Below are positions 48,420-61,620 of a stretch of DNA of 64,000 bases, one piece after another. A program made the translations under genes and the position numbers. Every line of letters begins with the position of its first letter. The stretch's first letter is position 1. The notes under the pieces are model-generated. The model was given only the letters and a program-made list of their open reading frames with translations, did not search any database and was not told where the DNA came from. The DNA is from Galbula dea (Eukaryota > Chordata > Aves > Piciformes > Galbulidae): contig VWZX01008461.1 of the NCBI GenBank assembly GCA_013399015.1, positions 124,001-188,000 on the forward strand. The letters run 5' to 3'.

Positions 48420-51076
48420 TCAGTCAACAGCCTAAGCAGTTGGTTTACATTTAAATCCAAACATGGCCACCAACAAAGAGGCTTAAGCTACCTGGATAAC
48501 TAACACATGATGAATTATTTCTTTTATGTCTAATGGCAGCATAATGATCTGCCTCTGTGGTGTTGCTTGAAGTGGGATTTTAGATCAGCAGAAGACTCAG
48601 AAAACCACAGTCAGCTAAAAATTCCTTTATTCCTAAAAGCCATTTAACACCTGTAGGATTGTTTCAAGTAAGTTTTTACAAACCCACATGACTTATAATT
48701 AGCTAGCACTCACACAACAAACTATTAAACAGCAAGTAGCTGAAGGAAATCTAGCCAAGCTATTTGCAAGGCTGATCTAAGGAGTGATAACATTTTCCTG
48801 ATGGAGGCATGTCACTTTTGCATAGCCTGCCAGGGGCCAGTCTCTGAATTGTTATAAAATCCTCAGCTCTCTTCATGCCCCTGTTAATTTTAGGAAGTCT
48901 TCATTAGACCAGCTAACAGTAATGCCCCTTCTTGGGGATGCTCCTTACTATCTTCTCCAGGGTACTTTGTTTTGGCTGTTTCTAGGCTCTGAGAGAAGCA
49001 GATTCCTCTGTGCTCTCCTAGATCCTGAGCATCACATTTATACACATTCCTTTGCTAATTGGCATCCTGTAGAAATTAGAAATCGAGTTTTATTCCTTCT
49101 CACTGCATTTTATGTTGACTTGTCAACTCTAATAACTTCTCTCTTCCCTCCATAATTTGAGAATTATGCAGGAACACTGCAAACTACTTAAAATTACATT
49201 ATACAATGCCTTCCTTTTAATTATATTCAGTTATGATGTATATGTTTATCCATAGATATATACACACACACAGAGCAGTAGGCTGTGCAGTTGCCTTTGG
49301 GCTCAGCTTGTATCTAAGCTCAGTGACTGGGCAACAGTAAGCTCACAGGGAGATGGCATCAGGTGAACTCCTTTCCCTGCAGCTCTTATCAGCTGCTCCC
49401 TTGGAGAGCTAACATCAAACTACTCCAAACAGAGTGTGCAGGGGGAAAAAAATGTTTAATATGGAAGGCAACAGAGTCTATTATGAACTTATGCTACTTA
49501 TATGTAAATTTTATTCAATCAATCATGACTAAAAGGAAAAAAAGAGAAAAAAATGATACACACACAGAAAAATAGAGGGTGGCTGGTGTTGACAAATAGG
49601 CAGCCCAAAATGTAACTTTAATGTTGAAATTGTCTCCTTTAGCTACCTGTCCTTGTGTGGCCATTAGAAGCAGCTGTGTAGTCAGGAAGACAAAGTGCAA
49701 TTATTTTGTTTCAAGTAAAAATTAACTCTCTTTTCCTTGGCTGGGGCAGGTACTGCTTCCTGCAGCCTGCCTCCATGGGGTGAAGGGTTCCAGCCTCTCT
49801 TTTGCTGCTCCTCTCTGCATACAAGCAAAGAGGAACAAAATATCTCTACCAACAAGTGTATCTATAACAAAATCATAGTCCTCAGTCCAGGAAGGACTGT
49901 CCTTTTGTTCATTTTGGCCTTAGTCTAATGCATGAGGAACTTGTTCATAAAACCTGAGCAGCATTAGTGATGTGCAAAATTTGGGCACCTTTTCTGAAGA
50001 AGCCACATTTCCTTTTACAGAAGAAAATACATCACTGAAAACCACAACTATTCTGATGCCTAACCTCTATGATAGAGTCTTCTCATCTCACCTGTCTGAT
50101 AAAATCCAGGTGCATTTGACATGCTCAGGTAGAAAGTAAATATTTACCCTTAGCTACACCAGTGACAAGAGGATAAATCGACAGTAAACGGCTGCTGGTG
50201 GAGGTCTGCAGAGCTACCAGGAACCAAGTTACTAAAGAGCAGCAGCACTAAACATTTTTGGTTGTTCATTTCCTTTTGTTTTTCTTTATACACTTTTCAT
50301 GAAATCAGGTGTTGTGAAATGAATGCTTTATGGCAGCCAAGAGTGAGATAGCCCAAGAAATTACTGCAGGACCCCAAAGCATGTAGGGCAGGAACACCCT
50401 GAGGACAGCAAGCCACTGCTTCACTTGCCCCTCACTCTGGCTATGCCAAAGAGGAAAGAGTAAGGTCAGAAAATGAACTAGTTGAAAATCTAAGCAGATA
50501 TGGGTTTCTGCCTCCTGAGGTATTTCAAAGCAATATCACATGGATGAAGTGCTCCAAGAAAAGCATCAGTGATGACAGGCTGATGGGAGTGAATCAGCTG
50601 GAACAGCTGGCCAGGGACCACAACGTTCCTGCAGTGAAATCCAGCCTTTTGAAGCATCTCTTCATTAAAAGGAGGGGAAAAAAACCCCAAAACTTTGGAA
50701 AGTGACAGAAAGAAGAGGTTTTTCAAACACTGCATAGCTGGCACCAACATCACCATGAGGCGTCCCCTGCACATGCCTGCTGTGGTGTCAGGGTGGCCAT
50801 GCCCATGCCCTGCAGCACAACTGCTGATGAAAGCCTCTTCATGGATGATCATCCAGCCCTGTGGCACTGAGTCATTCCTTCCAGTAGTTCCTCAGAAGCA
50901 GAATCTCCTTCATTTCTTTCCTACCAGGAAAACTCAAGGCTTTTGGAGGGACAGAGGTGTTCTGCTCTTAACAAAAAATTTTGCAAAGCACTTAAGGTGT
51001 TGTCAGCAGGGGTTGAGCTCTGCAAAGGAGCTCCCAGGGCATGGGAAAGCTTTAAACTCATGAAAGCATCTCCTTG
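48420..51076. other. CALN1 intron between CR1 copies
   Basis: Unique sequence with a short TA/CA run at 49253-49272. No exon or RNA gene recognised. Confidence 0.45.
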
Positions 51077-51371
51077 GTCTCTTCTCCCAGGTTACAAGTG
51101 AGAGGACAAGAGGGAATGGCCTCAAGCTGTACCAGGGGAGGTTTAGATTGGATATTAGAAAAAAATTTCTTCACAGTAGGTTTGTTAGGCATTGCCCCAG
51201 GCTGCCCAGGGCAGTGGTAGAGTCACCATCCCTGGAGGGATTTTCCAAAAAAAAAGGTATGGATGTGGTAATTAGGGGCATAGTTTAGTGGCATGATGGT
51301 GGCAGGTTGATGGTTGGACTTGATGATCTTAAAGGTCTCTTCCAACCTTAAAGATTCTATGATTCTGTGAT
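51077..51371 (+). mobile_element. CR1 LINE 3' fragment
   Basis: A + strand CR1 from GTCTCTTCTCCCAGGTTACA to GATTCTATGATTCTGTGA, with GTTTAGATTGGATATTAG inside. An A9 run near 51247 breaks the RT-derived frame. Confidence 0.93.
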
Positions 51372-52077
51372 AAAAGGGTGCAGAGAGCTTTAACCTTACC
51401 AGCAGAGTGAGCAATGCCCTGCTTGTTGAAGGCTATATATGCAACCTCCATAGGCAATGCCATCTTGACCTGCTCAGGTCATTATTGTCCTTCTCCCTGC
51501 CTCTTGTCATTAACTGACAGCATCCAAGGACTGCTTTCCTTTCAGTAGCTCTGGGAGGTCTGTGAGGAGCTGTGCCAGGGGAGTCATTTCTCTTGTGCGT
51601 TGCTGTTCCCGACTGCTGTCTCTGGGGACTACTGCAGTGCAAATAAACAGCAGCAATGACAGGGACATGCTTGGTGTTGATTTGCAAGGAGATTAACTCA
51701 GAGCAGCCAGCCAGCAGGTCCTCACACACTTACACTAGCAGTGTCCCTTCCATGCAGTGTTGGGCAGTGAGAAATGCAAGATACAAGGTGTGAAGTGGCC
51801 AAGGTCTCATGGACCTGCTCAGCTCAGAGCCCAGCTGTTCTCTCCTAGATGATTTCTCTCTGGTTAATGCTGTTTCAGGATGGTTTGGGTTGAAGTTTCT
51901 GTCTTGCCTTCACTGCAGAAAGTGGAGGGGTTGCCTCCAAAATTAGCAACGTAATCACTCTTAGTTACTCTTGCAAAGTAGGAAGAGGTCAGAGGAGATA
52001 GAAGTGGGGAGTCAGGAAGCAGTCAGGAAAACAAGAAGTCCTAAAAATACCAGCCTCAAAGAGTTTGAAAGCTTAAA

Positions 52078-52165
52078 GCCAAAACCAAACCAAAATAAAA
52101 ACAAACAAACAAAGAAAAACACAACAAAACCAACCAAAATAAAAAAACCCCAAACCAAAACACCT
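52078..52165. repeat. A/C-rich low-complexity tract
   Basis: An irregular run of AAAAC, AAACC and AAACA units. It makes an 83-codon lysine-rich open frame around it that should not be taken as a gene. Confidence 0.8.
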
Positions 52166-53458
52166 ACTGGGAACCACCTGAGTGATGAATGGCAAGAGTG
52201 TGTGTGGAACCCTCCTGAGTGATCAGCCTCCCCTTGGCATTGTCTGGGGGAAGGGAAATAAAATTTGGGTTATAGCTTTCAAGCCCAATGTGTCATTCAG
52301 TCCTTACTGTGAAATGAGTAGCCCCATCCTTTCTTTAGCTCCTGAGTCTTGTAAGTCTGCATATCTGGTACCAAAGGATACCTGTGACAGTCCTGGTTCT
52401 CCAGATGACCTCAGCTATCCAGCCCACCACTTGGGCTGGTGTGGCAGGGAACAAGTCAATAAAAAAAACCCATAAATTTGCTTCTCATCCACTTATAATG
52501 TTGAGAGAAACATTTACTCCTCAAATTTAATCAGGGTGAAAGTTCTTCCATGAGCTTTGACTGTGTGGTGTTACTTGGAGTTGATGATGCTATGTGTGGA
52601 AGACTAAGTGTGTGCTTGGCCTGAATCAGGACCAGAGGGAACCTGCAGGCAAAGATTCCATAAACCTGCAAGGCTCACTGCAGCCTGAATGTGCTGAAAG
52701 AACAGGTGCCTGGGGAACTGCCAACAAATACCTTTGCTATTGATTGCACTCTAGTTGCTCAGGTGTAGTTAGATTGATGTAAGGCACAGAGCAGCTCTGG
52801 TGTGGTGGTGTTGAAGGTCAAGCTTCCATACAGCTGATTTTGGCAGTAGGCATTGTGATGTTTTGAAAGCTCTAAAATTGCCTTTGGGGGAGGGAGTATC
52901 TTTCATTTGATTGTTTGGGTTTTTAAAAGGAGGCAGTTAGCTGACTGCAAACACTGTGCCTAGAGAGGAAGATCCTCATCCAACAGGCAGCTTTTCACCT
53001 GGAAATGTGCTTGTCTAAAAATAAGCCTTTCCCTAACTCTGCAAGTGTCTGAACAGAAGCACTTGAGCAGCTGCATCTTACATGTTGCAATGGTGTGGAG
53101 CACATTAATAAGCAGAACCCTTCTCTCTTTTTTTCCTCTCCCCTTCCACTGACCAGGGGGTCAGATGCAAATGAAGTTCAGTTAAATTCCCTCATGCTTG
53201 TAGATGCTATGCCCAGGGGCACAATGAAACCTGAGCACGCAGCAGGACTGCCTGAGACAGCTCCATCTAGTTCCAACCCCCCTGCCATAGCTCTGGCTAA
53301 TACAAAAATGTTTTGTTTGGCATGATGTGACAGATGGACTTCTCCAGGCTCTGAGAGGTGGCTGGCACACAACCCTCAGCCACAAAATCTATGTTTCACC
53401 CCCTCTCCACAGGGAGCTCTCCTACAAAATGAGCTCAAAAATGTTCACAAAATGATTT

Positions 53459-53882
53459 GAGGGCTGGAACCCCTCTGTTGTGAGGACAGGCTGAGAGAGA
53501 TGGGGTTGTTCAGCCAGGAGAAGAGAAGGCTCCAGGGAGAACTTAGTGCAGCTTTCAGTACTTAGAAGCCTATTAGAAAGATGGGGACAGACTTTTTAGC
53601 AGGGCCTGTTGGGACAGGACAAGTGGTGATGGTTTCAAGCTAAAGGAGGAGAGATTTAGACTAGATCTAAGCAAGGAATTTTTTATGATGAAGGTGGAGA
53701 GACACTGTCCCAGGTTGCCCAGAGAGGTGGTAGATGTCCCATCCCTGCAACCATTCCAGGTCAGGTTGTTTGGAGCTCTGAGCAACTTGATCTAGTTGCA
53801 GATGTCCCTGCTGACTGCAGGTGAGTTGGACTGGATGAACTTTAAAGTATTCCAACCCAAGCCATTCTATGATTTTATGACA
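53459..53882 (+). mobile_element. CR1 LINE 3' fragment
   Basis: A + strand CR1 of about 420 bp. It starts GAGGGCTGGAACCCCTCTG, contains GGACAGGCTGAGAGAGATGG and ends CCATTCTATGATTTTATGA. It corresponds in reverse to the copy at 31553-32112. Frames are broken. Confidence 0.94.
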
Positions 53883-55803
53883 ATAAGTGACTCTTGTGCA
53901 CCACCTCTACCAGGCAGCTTTCTCCCTCCTCAAAAATCCCCTTCTACAGTCAAAAGATCTCCACTAGAAATTATTTTTCATAGCTAGCAGTGTTCAGGCA
54001 GCCTCTGCCAGCAAGCCATCTGGAGGAAAAAAGGGGAAAGGGCTTTCTGGAGCAAGTGGTGAAGCTTAACCCTGGGCAAGGAAGAGAGAGCAGGACCTGC
54101 ATGGCCTTTTTCAGAAGGCACTTCTGTAGTCAAGCAGAGAAGGGGTCTTACCTCTAAGGCTTCCAGTAGGTCTGACTAAGTAACCCCAACAGGTTATTTA
54201 GAGCACATAATGCAGCAAGATTTGGACTCATGAAGGCAAAGGGGCAAAGTTCAAGGTAAATTCTAGGAGTTCAAACACTGCTCTCCTGCAGAAAGACAAA
54301 CCTTTGTAGCATGTGTCAAGGTCCTGAACACCTCAGGAGGCATCAGCAACCCCATTTGACTAGTGGACTTGATCAAACATTTTATCCTAAGCAAACTAAG
54401 CTGTGAAGGTGTTCAGAGGTCAAGACTGAATGAAAGGCAAAAGGACATCTCTGCTTTACCAACCACAGCTTGTGCCCTTCTGCCACAGAGAGTTACCATC
54501 TAACTTCCAGTGTCTCTGTCCTGTCATCTTTTCCTCTTGCAGTAGAACATACTTCTCCAGCAGACAGGATGTTAATGCTCCTGTTGAGCCAAGGCTCTTG
54601 GGCAAATAGTAAACATTAAGTAGCATTTGCAAAGAAACAGGTTCAAAAACTAATGAAACCAAGATCTATCCTAAGCAAAAGGTCACCCCAAAGCTTGTGG
54701 TGTTGCTGGTGTCCCTCACAACAGATCCTTTCTTCCAGGAATGAAATCAGTCAAACAAGTAAATGCCTTTTTTCATGCTCCCTGCCCAGGGTGAATGTCT
54801 GCAGTCAGCTCATGAGTCAGCCTGCCAGGTCTGTGTTGGAAGGAAAGACCAGCTGCATTTCTCCCTCTCACAGTTAGGCCTCCAATTAATGAAGTTTTAA
54901 TGAAATCAGGGTTTAGAAAGGAGATGCAGTTTGCATGGATCAGTGACATTTTCTATTAGAAAAAAGCCCAGATCAAGCTGTTGAAGATGCATGTCCTTCT
55001 TCAGAGCCAAAACAGAAGCTGATGACTCCAAGGTTGGAAACAGCTTGATGGTATTAATACATTTCATAATTTGGTGAGAAAATGGAGATTGGCACCTGAA
55101 GAGCAGAGGAGGCTTTAATGAGTCTACAGATGAGGTCCCTGGGTGGGATGGAGAGAAACAGGGAATTATGGCCAGGTTCTGGTGTCAGGGGAAAGCAGTG
55201 AATGAGGAATACCTTTATATGTTAGTATATAAATTTTAATTTTTCTATGTTATAAAACTTTTTTTCCATATCCAGAAGAGTTCTGAATTTTAAACCTTAA
55301 GGCTATTTCTCTTGGAAAATGAAGTATCTGAGGGATGAAGGTTTGCAGGGAGCAAGCAGGGGCTTCTCCCTGGGAAATCAGCTGGCTGAATTGTACTTGT
55401 TTTCCTGTTGTTCCTGGTCAGCCTTTGGATGAGATGTGTCAGCCAGCAGCAAGTTCACTTTAAACAAAGACTCTGTTGAGGTTGAGCAGTGCTTGAAATC
55501 TGCATGGCACAAAGCCCAGAGAACACCTTTTCTTTTTGTTGTTGTTTTCCAAGGCACCATCTTCTTTCAGTGTGGGTTTTATCTGTCCAGCAATTGTCCC
55601 TCTGGTTCCTTCTGTAAGGTAAAGTGTGGCAATCAAGGATATTCAGCTAATGGGTTCAGGGTTATTTTTCTCATACACAGGGAGTCTGCACATCTTCTCA
55701 TGTGGCTTGTTCAAAAGCACAGTGATTTTCCCAAGAGGAAAGTGTCTTACAGTGTGGAGATGATCTGTTCAGGGTCAGACAGATACTGTCCTTACTGAAA
55801 GTG

Positions 55804-55954
55804 AGCACTGGACCAAGCTGTCCAGAGAGATTCCAAAATCATCTGGACACAATCCTGAGTGATATGCTGTAGGGGACCCTGCTACAGCAGGGAACTTGGA
55901 CTAGATGACCTCTGTTGGTCCCTTCCAACCTTAACTATTTTGTGATCCTGTGAA
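55804..55954 (+). mobile_element. old CR1 LINE 3' fragment
   Basis: CTGTCCAGAGAGATTCCAAA, GACTAGATGACCTCTG and the end TTTTGTGATCCTGTGA mark the same older subfamily as 260-492. Confidence 0.88.
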
Positions 55955-57330
55955 AGTATCTTGGGGCAGGTCAGTGTCTCACAGCCCTTAGGTATGGTGT
56001 ACAGGGTTCCTGCTTTTCTGACTATGGTTTTATCTTGTGTATTTTATTTATTTTCTTAGTGGTTTGCCATATTTTAGGTAGTTCATAGTACACCTGATAA
56101 AAATGGACATCACCTTTCCTAGGTAGGAAACATCTCTTTCTTAGTGCCTCACCTAATCCTGTCAGAGATTTCTTTGAACCAAAACAAATGATCCAGATAG
56201 TTCTGTGTAACTATCAACAGAGTGGAACAGGATTCTGTTTTTCTTGTGCCATATCATCAAACCTATCAGCTGCTTTTTGATTGCTGTGCATTTCTCACCA
56301 CTGATAAAAGCCAGCTCCACGCTGTGGCTTGAGGGCATAGTAAGCACTGAGGAAACCTGCCATGTCTAGCACAAGATGTCAGAGCTAGAGCTTCATGTCA
56401 TCAGGAGTGTGTGGTCTTATTTTACCACCCCAGACTAGCATACATATCAGGGCTTCACATGCCACATTCCTGGGCTACCTGTGAGGATGAACCTAAAAGC
56501 AGCAGCAAAGCTTCATTGTCTTCTTTGAACAGCCTTCTTCCTCCATGCCTAGGGAAGCATTGGAGTAGCCCATCATGGCCAGCTGCTGACAAGGACTTCT
56601 AAGTATAGGGCTTGGGGTCTGGAGACAGACAAAGTCATGTTGGGCTTTGCTTGAAAACACAGCCATGATCTGCCACCTAGGTCCTGCCCCTGGGCTTGCT
56701 GAGTCAAGAAATGCATCAAGCACAGCCCCAGCAGCCATGCCAGCAAAACGTGTTTGTGGGCTGAGGGAGGTGAGCCATCATGTGAGAGTTTATTTTAGTG
56801 TGAGAAGAGTTCTTAAGCATCACTGAGCTAAATATTTCTCTAATTCATGCATAACTGAAGTACAATTAGCAGCTTGATCTCACAGACCTAGGTTAGACTT
56901 CTCTCCTGTGACATGACTTTGTGTTGCAAGATGAAGAGCTCAGAGCTGGGATCTGCTGAACTTCCTGGATCGTTAGCAACAGTCCTTGAATCCCCATTAG
57001 CACATGCTGCTGGTAATGGGCAAACATTGTTTAGGCCCATTTTTGCTTTACATTGCCATACATCAGAGAGCAGGCACAAAGCAAAGACCTCAGAGGGTTC
57101 ACAGAGACTAGAGCAAACCCTGGTTTTGGAGAAAATCTGCACTAGCCCTCCAATCCTCTTGGTCACCTCTCCTTTGCTTCACTGTCTACTGAGAGCATCA
57201 TGGTCAGATCTGCCATAAAATATACCCTGAAGCATGCCAAGGCACTTATGTCTTTTGATACATGCTTTGTATACATTTATGTAGTGTGATACAGTACAGA
57301 AAAATCTGATTAAGCAATACAGGCAAGGTA

Positions 57331-57530
57331 ATCATAGAACACAGAATTGTTTAGGTTGGAAAAGACCTCTAAGATCATCAAGTCCAATTGTTGACCCAGC
57401 ACCCCCATGCCACTAAACCATGCCACCAAGTGCTATGTCTGCACAGCTCTTGAAGCCTTCCAGGGACAGTGATTCCACCATCACCCTGGGCAGCCTGTGC
57501 CAATGTCTAACCACTCTTTCAGGGAATGAA
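57331..57530 (-). mobile_element. CR1 LINE 3' fragment
   Basis: A minus-strand CR1. On the + strand it reads ATCATAGAACACAGAATTGT, GATCATCAAGTCCAATTG and CCCTGGGCAGCCTGTGCCAA. It resembles 30621-30860 but keeps the terminal repeats. Confidence 0.92.
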
Positions 57531-59054
57531 GGAGAACAGGCTGAACCAGCCACATCCAGCATGTCCTGTTTCAAGGAATGAGTCCTCTGTGCCACTCAAG
57601 TAAAAGCCTGGCCCAGGGACCTGGTGTAGTGCTGGTGAGATGAAGAGAGGTTGGTTGCTGGGAGGGTTTCCATTGTGTTCCCAGTGGGCTCCACCAAGCA
57701 GGGCATCTGACACAGAGCTTTTAATGCTGCCATCAAAATGCATCATCCCTTCTCATCCCCAAGCTGAGCTGGTCACCAGACCTACACCTTGTGCTCCATT
57801 TCATCTGCACACAGGTGTGCATCCTCCTGTGCTGACCTGTGTTTCATGGCCACTAGAACCCAGAGCTAAGCTACACACTTGCTGCTGTTCCCCATATCCT
57901 CCTGAGCTTCTCTGCAGTCTGGCAGCAGGTACCAGCAAAGATTCTCATTTTTCCCAGGTTTGAAGTGTGCTCCATGCCTCCCTCCTTGTCACAGACCTGC
58001 TGCTCTGAGTCAGGCATTCAAATTACTTGCCTGAATTTTACTTTTCTTTGCAGTGACAGCTGATTTGTAATTTCTTCTTTCTCTGCTCTGCCCTATTGGT
58101 AGCTGGCAGAAGCTAGCAAATGCCAAGTGAATTGCTGGAGGGGACTTCAGAATTGATCACCTTGTTTTTTATGGTGGCAAGGAAAAAGTCATGTACTCCT
58201 AGCAACAAAGTAACTTAGCTGTTACTCCAGGCTTTAATTGAACTTTCTACCTTGCAGTTTTCAGTTGTATTAATCTGGGTTTCAAACAATGGTTGTTATG
58301 TGGAGAGCAAAATGTGGTATGAAAATAATTACAAAATGCAAATCAAACAAAAGACAGATCCACATCCTAGCACAATGTGACAGAGAGAAACAAATCAGAA
58401 AGTATTAGAATCACTTACAGCCTTTCTTCATATCTTCTGAGCCTTGGTGCACAGACTCTGATTTCTCATAGGCTCTGCTCTTGAATTACTAAACTGAGGT
58501 GCAAAAGTGGAGGGAGTTTTGCTATGTGTTCCTGTATCCAGCTGAATTAGATATTCCCTGGCTTTCTTCAGGGCTTTAGACTCGTCAGGAAAGATCCATG
58601 ACAGCTACAAGCCAAGTGAGGAGCTTCATCATCACCAATGCTCTTAGCTAATGTGAGCCATGGGCTTTGGAGGGCAGAGGTGATGATGGACTTTAGAAGA
58701 ACTCCAGTTTCTGCAAGTTGTGGGGGAAGTGGTAAAAGTAGAAAAAAACCCAGGTTCTTTGTGTACCTTGACTGGGAGCTGCTGGGGCCCCCCAGGTCAC
58801 TGGGCAGTCCCCCTGGGGCAGACTGGTGCAGGCAGTTCCATATTCAGATGTGACCAGTCTGTCTGTCAGCTTCTGGGTAATATTAATAATGTCAATGACT
58901 CCTGGCAATTTTTTATTCTTATTTTTTACTTCTATTTAGAAAGTGCCAATTTGACAAACCATAACTTTGACCTGCACAGATGAATGTCTCATGCCTTATG
59001 GGAATTTCTTACTGTGAAAAAATAATATACTTTTTCAATATTACATATCTTCTA

Positions 59055-59222
59055 AATCATAGAATCATAGAATGGCTCAGGTTGGAAGGGACCTTAGAGA
59101 TCATTTAGTTCCAACCCCCCTGCCATGGGCAGGGATGCCAATCATTAGACCAGGTCACCCAGGGCCACATCCAGCCTGGCCTTGAACACTGCCAGGGATG
59201 AGGCATCCACAACCTCTCTGGG
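59055..59222 (-). mobile_element. CR1 LINE 3' fragment, little diverged
   Basis: A minus-strand CR1 of only 168 bp with clean terminal repeats (AATCATAGAATCATAGAATG). It then reads GGTTGGAAGGGACCTTAGAG and GGGCCACATCCAGCCTGG, and is truncated at AACCTCTCTGGG. It is the reverse of the subfamily at 7596 and 61135. Confidence 0.95.
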
Positions 59223-60080
59223 GTCACAACCACAGGTCATGCAGCATTCACACTTCTGCTTCCCCAGCCCAGAGACACCTGCATCTGCTGGGCACAGCTG
59301 CCTTTCCAATGCTGTCCATGCAAGGAATAGTCTTGCTCCTGAGCAGTAGTCCAGTATGCCCACACATAGACATCTGACCATTGCAAGGGCAGAGAAGGGA
59401 AAGGATGACATGGCTGCACCTGTACAATGTTCTCCTGTTCCCTTTCTGTGCTGCTGTTCAAAAACATGATAGGTTTTACAAGCCATCAGTAGAAGGAGGA
59501 TTAAAGCATCAAATAACAGTGAAGCTCCTTTGCTTTCTGGACCAGGCTGGCAGTTTTCTCATTTTGGCTTGCAGAGCCCAGCTGGGTTAGGAGGTGTCTT
59601 TGGGGGCCCAACCAGACCAAATGTTGAAGAACAGCTTGCAAAAGGCTCCTAGGGACCTGTATGCTGATGAGGAGCCATTGCCTGCATCCCTAATGATGTG
59701 AGCACATCAGGGAACAGCAGAAGTGGTGAGGTTTTTGCCAGCTGAGCTGGAGGGAGCATGAACACATTATGTTTCCTATGGATTTGGTGCTCTTTGGGAC
59801 TGTGTGACCCCACTAACCTAAATAAATGACCTGCTCTCTCCATCTTGCCTGCTCACTAGAAAACATGCTGTAATAGGGCCTTGGGGTACACAGGCTGCAT
59901 AATCTACCAGACCTGCTGCTACATTTCACAGCCACTTTCCAGTTCTCTTTATATTTGATGACCATCACCTCAGAGCAAACTCCACCTATAAAGCAGCATT
60001 TATTCTGCACCCACCAGAGCACAGAACATTGCAGCCCACACTTGCATTTGGGGACTGAACAGAGCATTGTGAGCTATGAA

Positions 60081-60181
60081 CCAAGTCTAGGGAATCCTGC
60101 TGTGGCAGGGGGGGTTGGACTAGATGATCTTTCCACGTCCCTTCCAACTCCTAATATTCTGTGTGATTCTGTGTGTGTGTG
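60081..60181 (+). mobile_element. short CR1 LINE 3' end with GT extension
   Basis: Only the last 100 bp of a CR1 is present (GTTGGACTAGATGATCTTTC to GTGTGATTCTGTG). The terminal octamer then runs into a short GT repeat. Confidence 0.88.
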
Positions 60182-61134
60182 AGAACAACTCTAAAAAACA
60201 AATGTAGTTTGGCGAAGTGCAACAGCCTGGGAAGCTGCTTTCCATCTATCTTAGCTTTCTCTGGTACTAGATAGCAGTAGAGAAGGTCTGTTTCCTGCCC
60301 TCTTCTTGTTTTTTTGGTAACCATCATCTGCTGTGTCAAGGTTACCTCAAGTTTCCCACACTAGCTCTCAGTCTTCCTGGTAAAGCTGTTATTGATTATT
60401 GGTGTCCTTCATGCATGTCAGGATCATGTCTCACCTTCTAATCCACTTCTCCTGCCATTCTCAAAACACTTGTAACTGTTCAGCAAAAACTGCTTTCCTT
60501 TGGCTAAAGGCTTTCAGGAGCCATCCAGAAGCAGGGCTCCATGGCCAGTTCATTTACTTTCCTCTGGTTTCTGCTGCCTGATCTAATTCAGAAGCAGTTT
60601 AAAGATCACTTCTCCAGGCAGTGATGCTGCCTGTAGCCATGCAAGAAAAATGGGGAGAAGAACAGTGGGTCGAATGCAATCTGATTTGTGGAGCAGAGAG
60701 GACAGGTTGTTTTTGCTAGCTGTTGGTTTTCTTCACTCCATAATCCTTCCCTCCTTGCAGGGTGTCAGGTTTAGCATTACTGTCAGAAAGCAATAGCCTG
60801 TGCTCCAGGTCTGTGAAGCTGCTTTGCTGGCACCTTACATGGCACAAGCTTCAGCTCTGGAGCAGCTGATGCAGATCCAAGTCCTCTCATATACTTGCTC
60901 AGTTCATGCCTGGATAAAGGTATAAGTGCATCTTACTTGGCACAGCCAGACACAGGATCTGCAGCCCCTCAAGAGTCCCAGCACATCCCTTCAGGGTGCA
61001 GACTCATCTGCTCCCCTGATGAAGGAATGTCTCCTGGGGCAAAGAATAAAGACCTCTTCATATATCTTCAAACATGCGGCTTTGGCACACCCCAATTAGT
61101 GATCCTATGGGGTCTTTCTATGGGGTCCTCAGCA

Positions 61135-61620
61135 TAAGAAAGATGTGGAGCTTTTAGATTGGGTCCAGAGGAGGGCCACAGTGATGATCAGAGGGCTGGA
61201 GCACCTCCCCTATGAGGACAGGCTGAGAGAATTGGGTTTGTTCAGCTTGGAGAAGACAGGGCTTTGGGGGGACCTTGTAGCAGCCTTCAATATCTAAAGA
61301 GGGCCTAGAGAAGGGAGGGAGAGAGACTCTTTACCTGGGTAGAAAGCAATAAGACAAGGGGGAAAGGCTTCAAACTGAAGGATGGAATATTTAAATTGAA
61401 TATTAGGAAGAGATTCTTTACTCAGAGGGTGGTGAGGCACTGGAACAGGTTGTCCAGAGAAGTTGTGGCTGCCCCATCCCTGGCAGTGTTCAAGACCAAG
61501 TTGGATGTGGCCCTGGGCAACCTGGTCTAGTGGGTGGCATCCTTGCCCATGGCAGGGAAGTTGGAGCTAGATGATCTTTAAGGTCCCTTCCAACCCAAAT
61601 CGTTCTATGATTCCATGATC
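61135..61620 (+). mobile_element. CR1 LINE 3' fragment
   Basis: A + strand CR1 of about 485 bp. It starts in the RT region (GATTGGGTCCAGAGGAGGGC) and passes through TATGAGGACAGGCTGAGAGA and GAGGCACTGGAACAGGTTG. It then reads CTAGTGGGTGGCATCC and ends GTTCTATGATTCCATGATC. It belongs to the same subfamily as 2492-2755. Confidence 0.95.

Noticed and set aside
51971..52222. Lysine-rich 83-codon frame
   Set aside because: Produced by the A/C-rich low-complexity tract at 52078-52165.
53260..53291. Short stretch like the minus-strand CR1 end (CTAGTTCCAACCCCCCTGCC)
   Set aside because: Only about 30 bp match and no terminal repeat is present; too short to call a copy.
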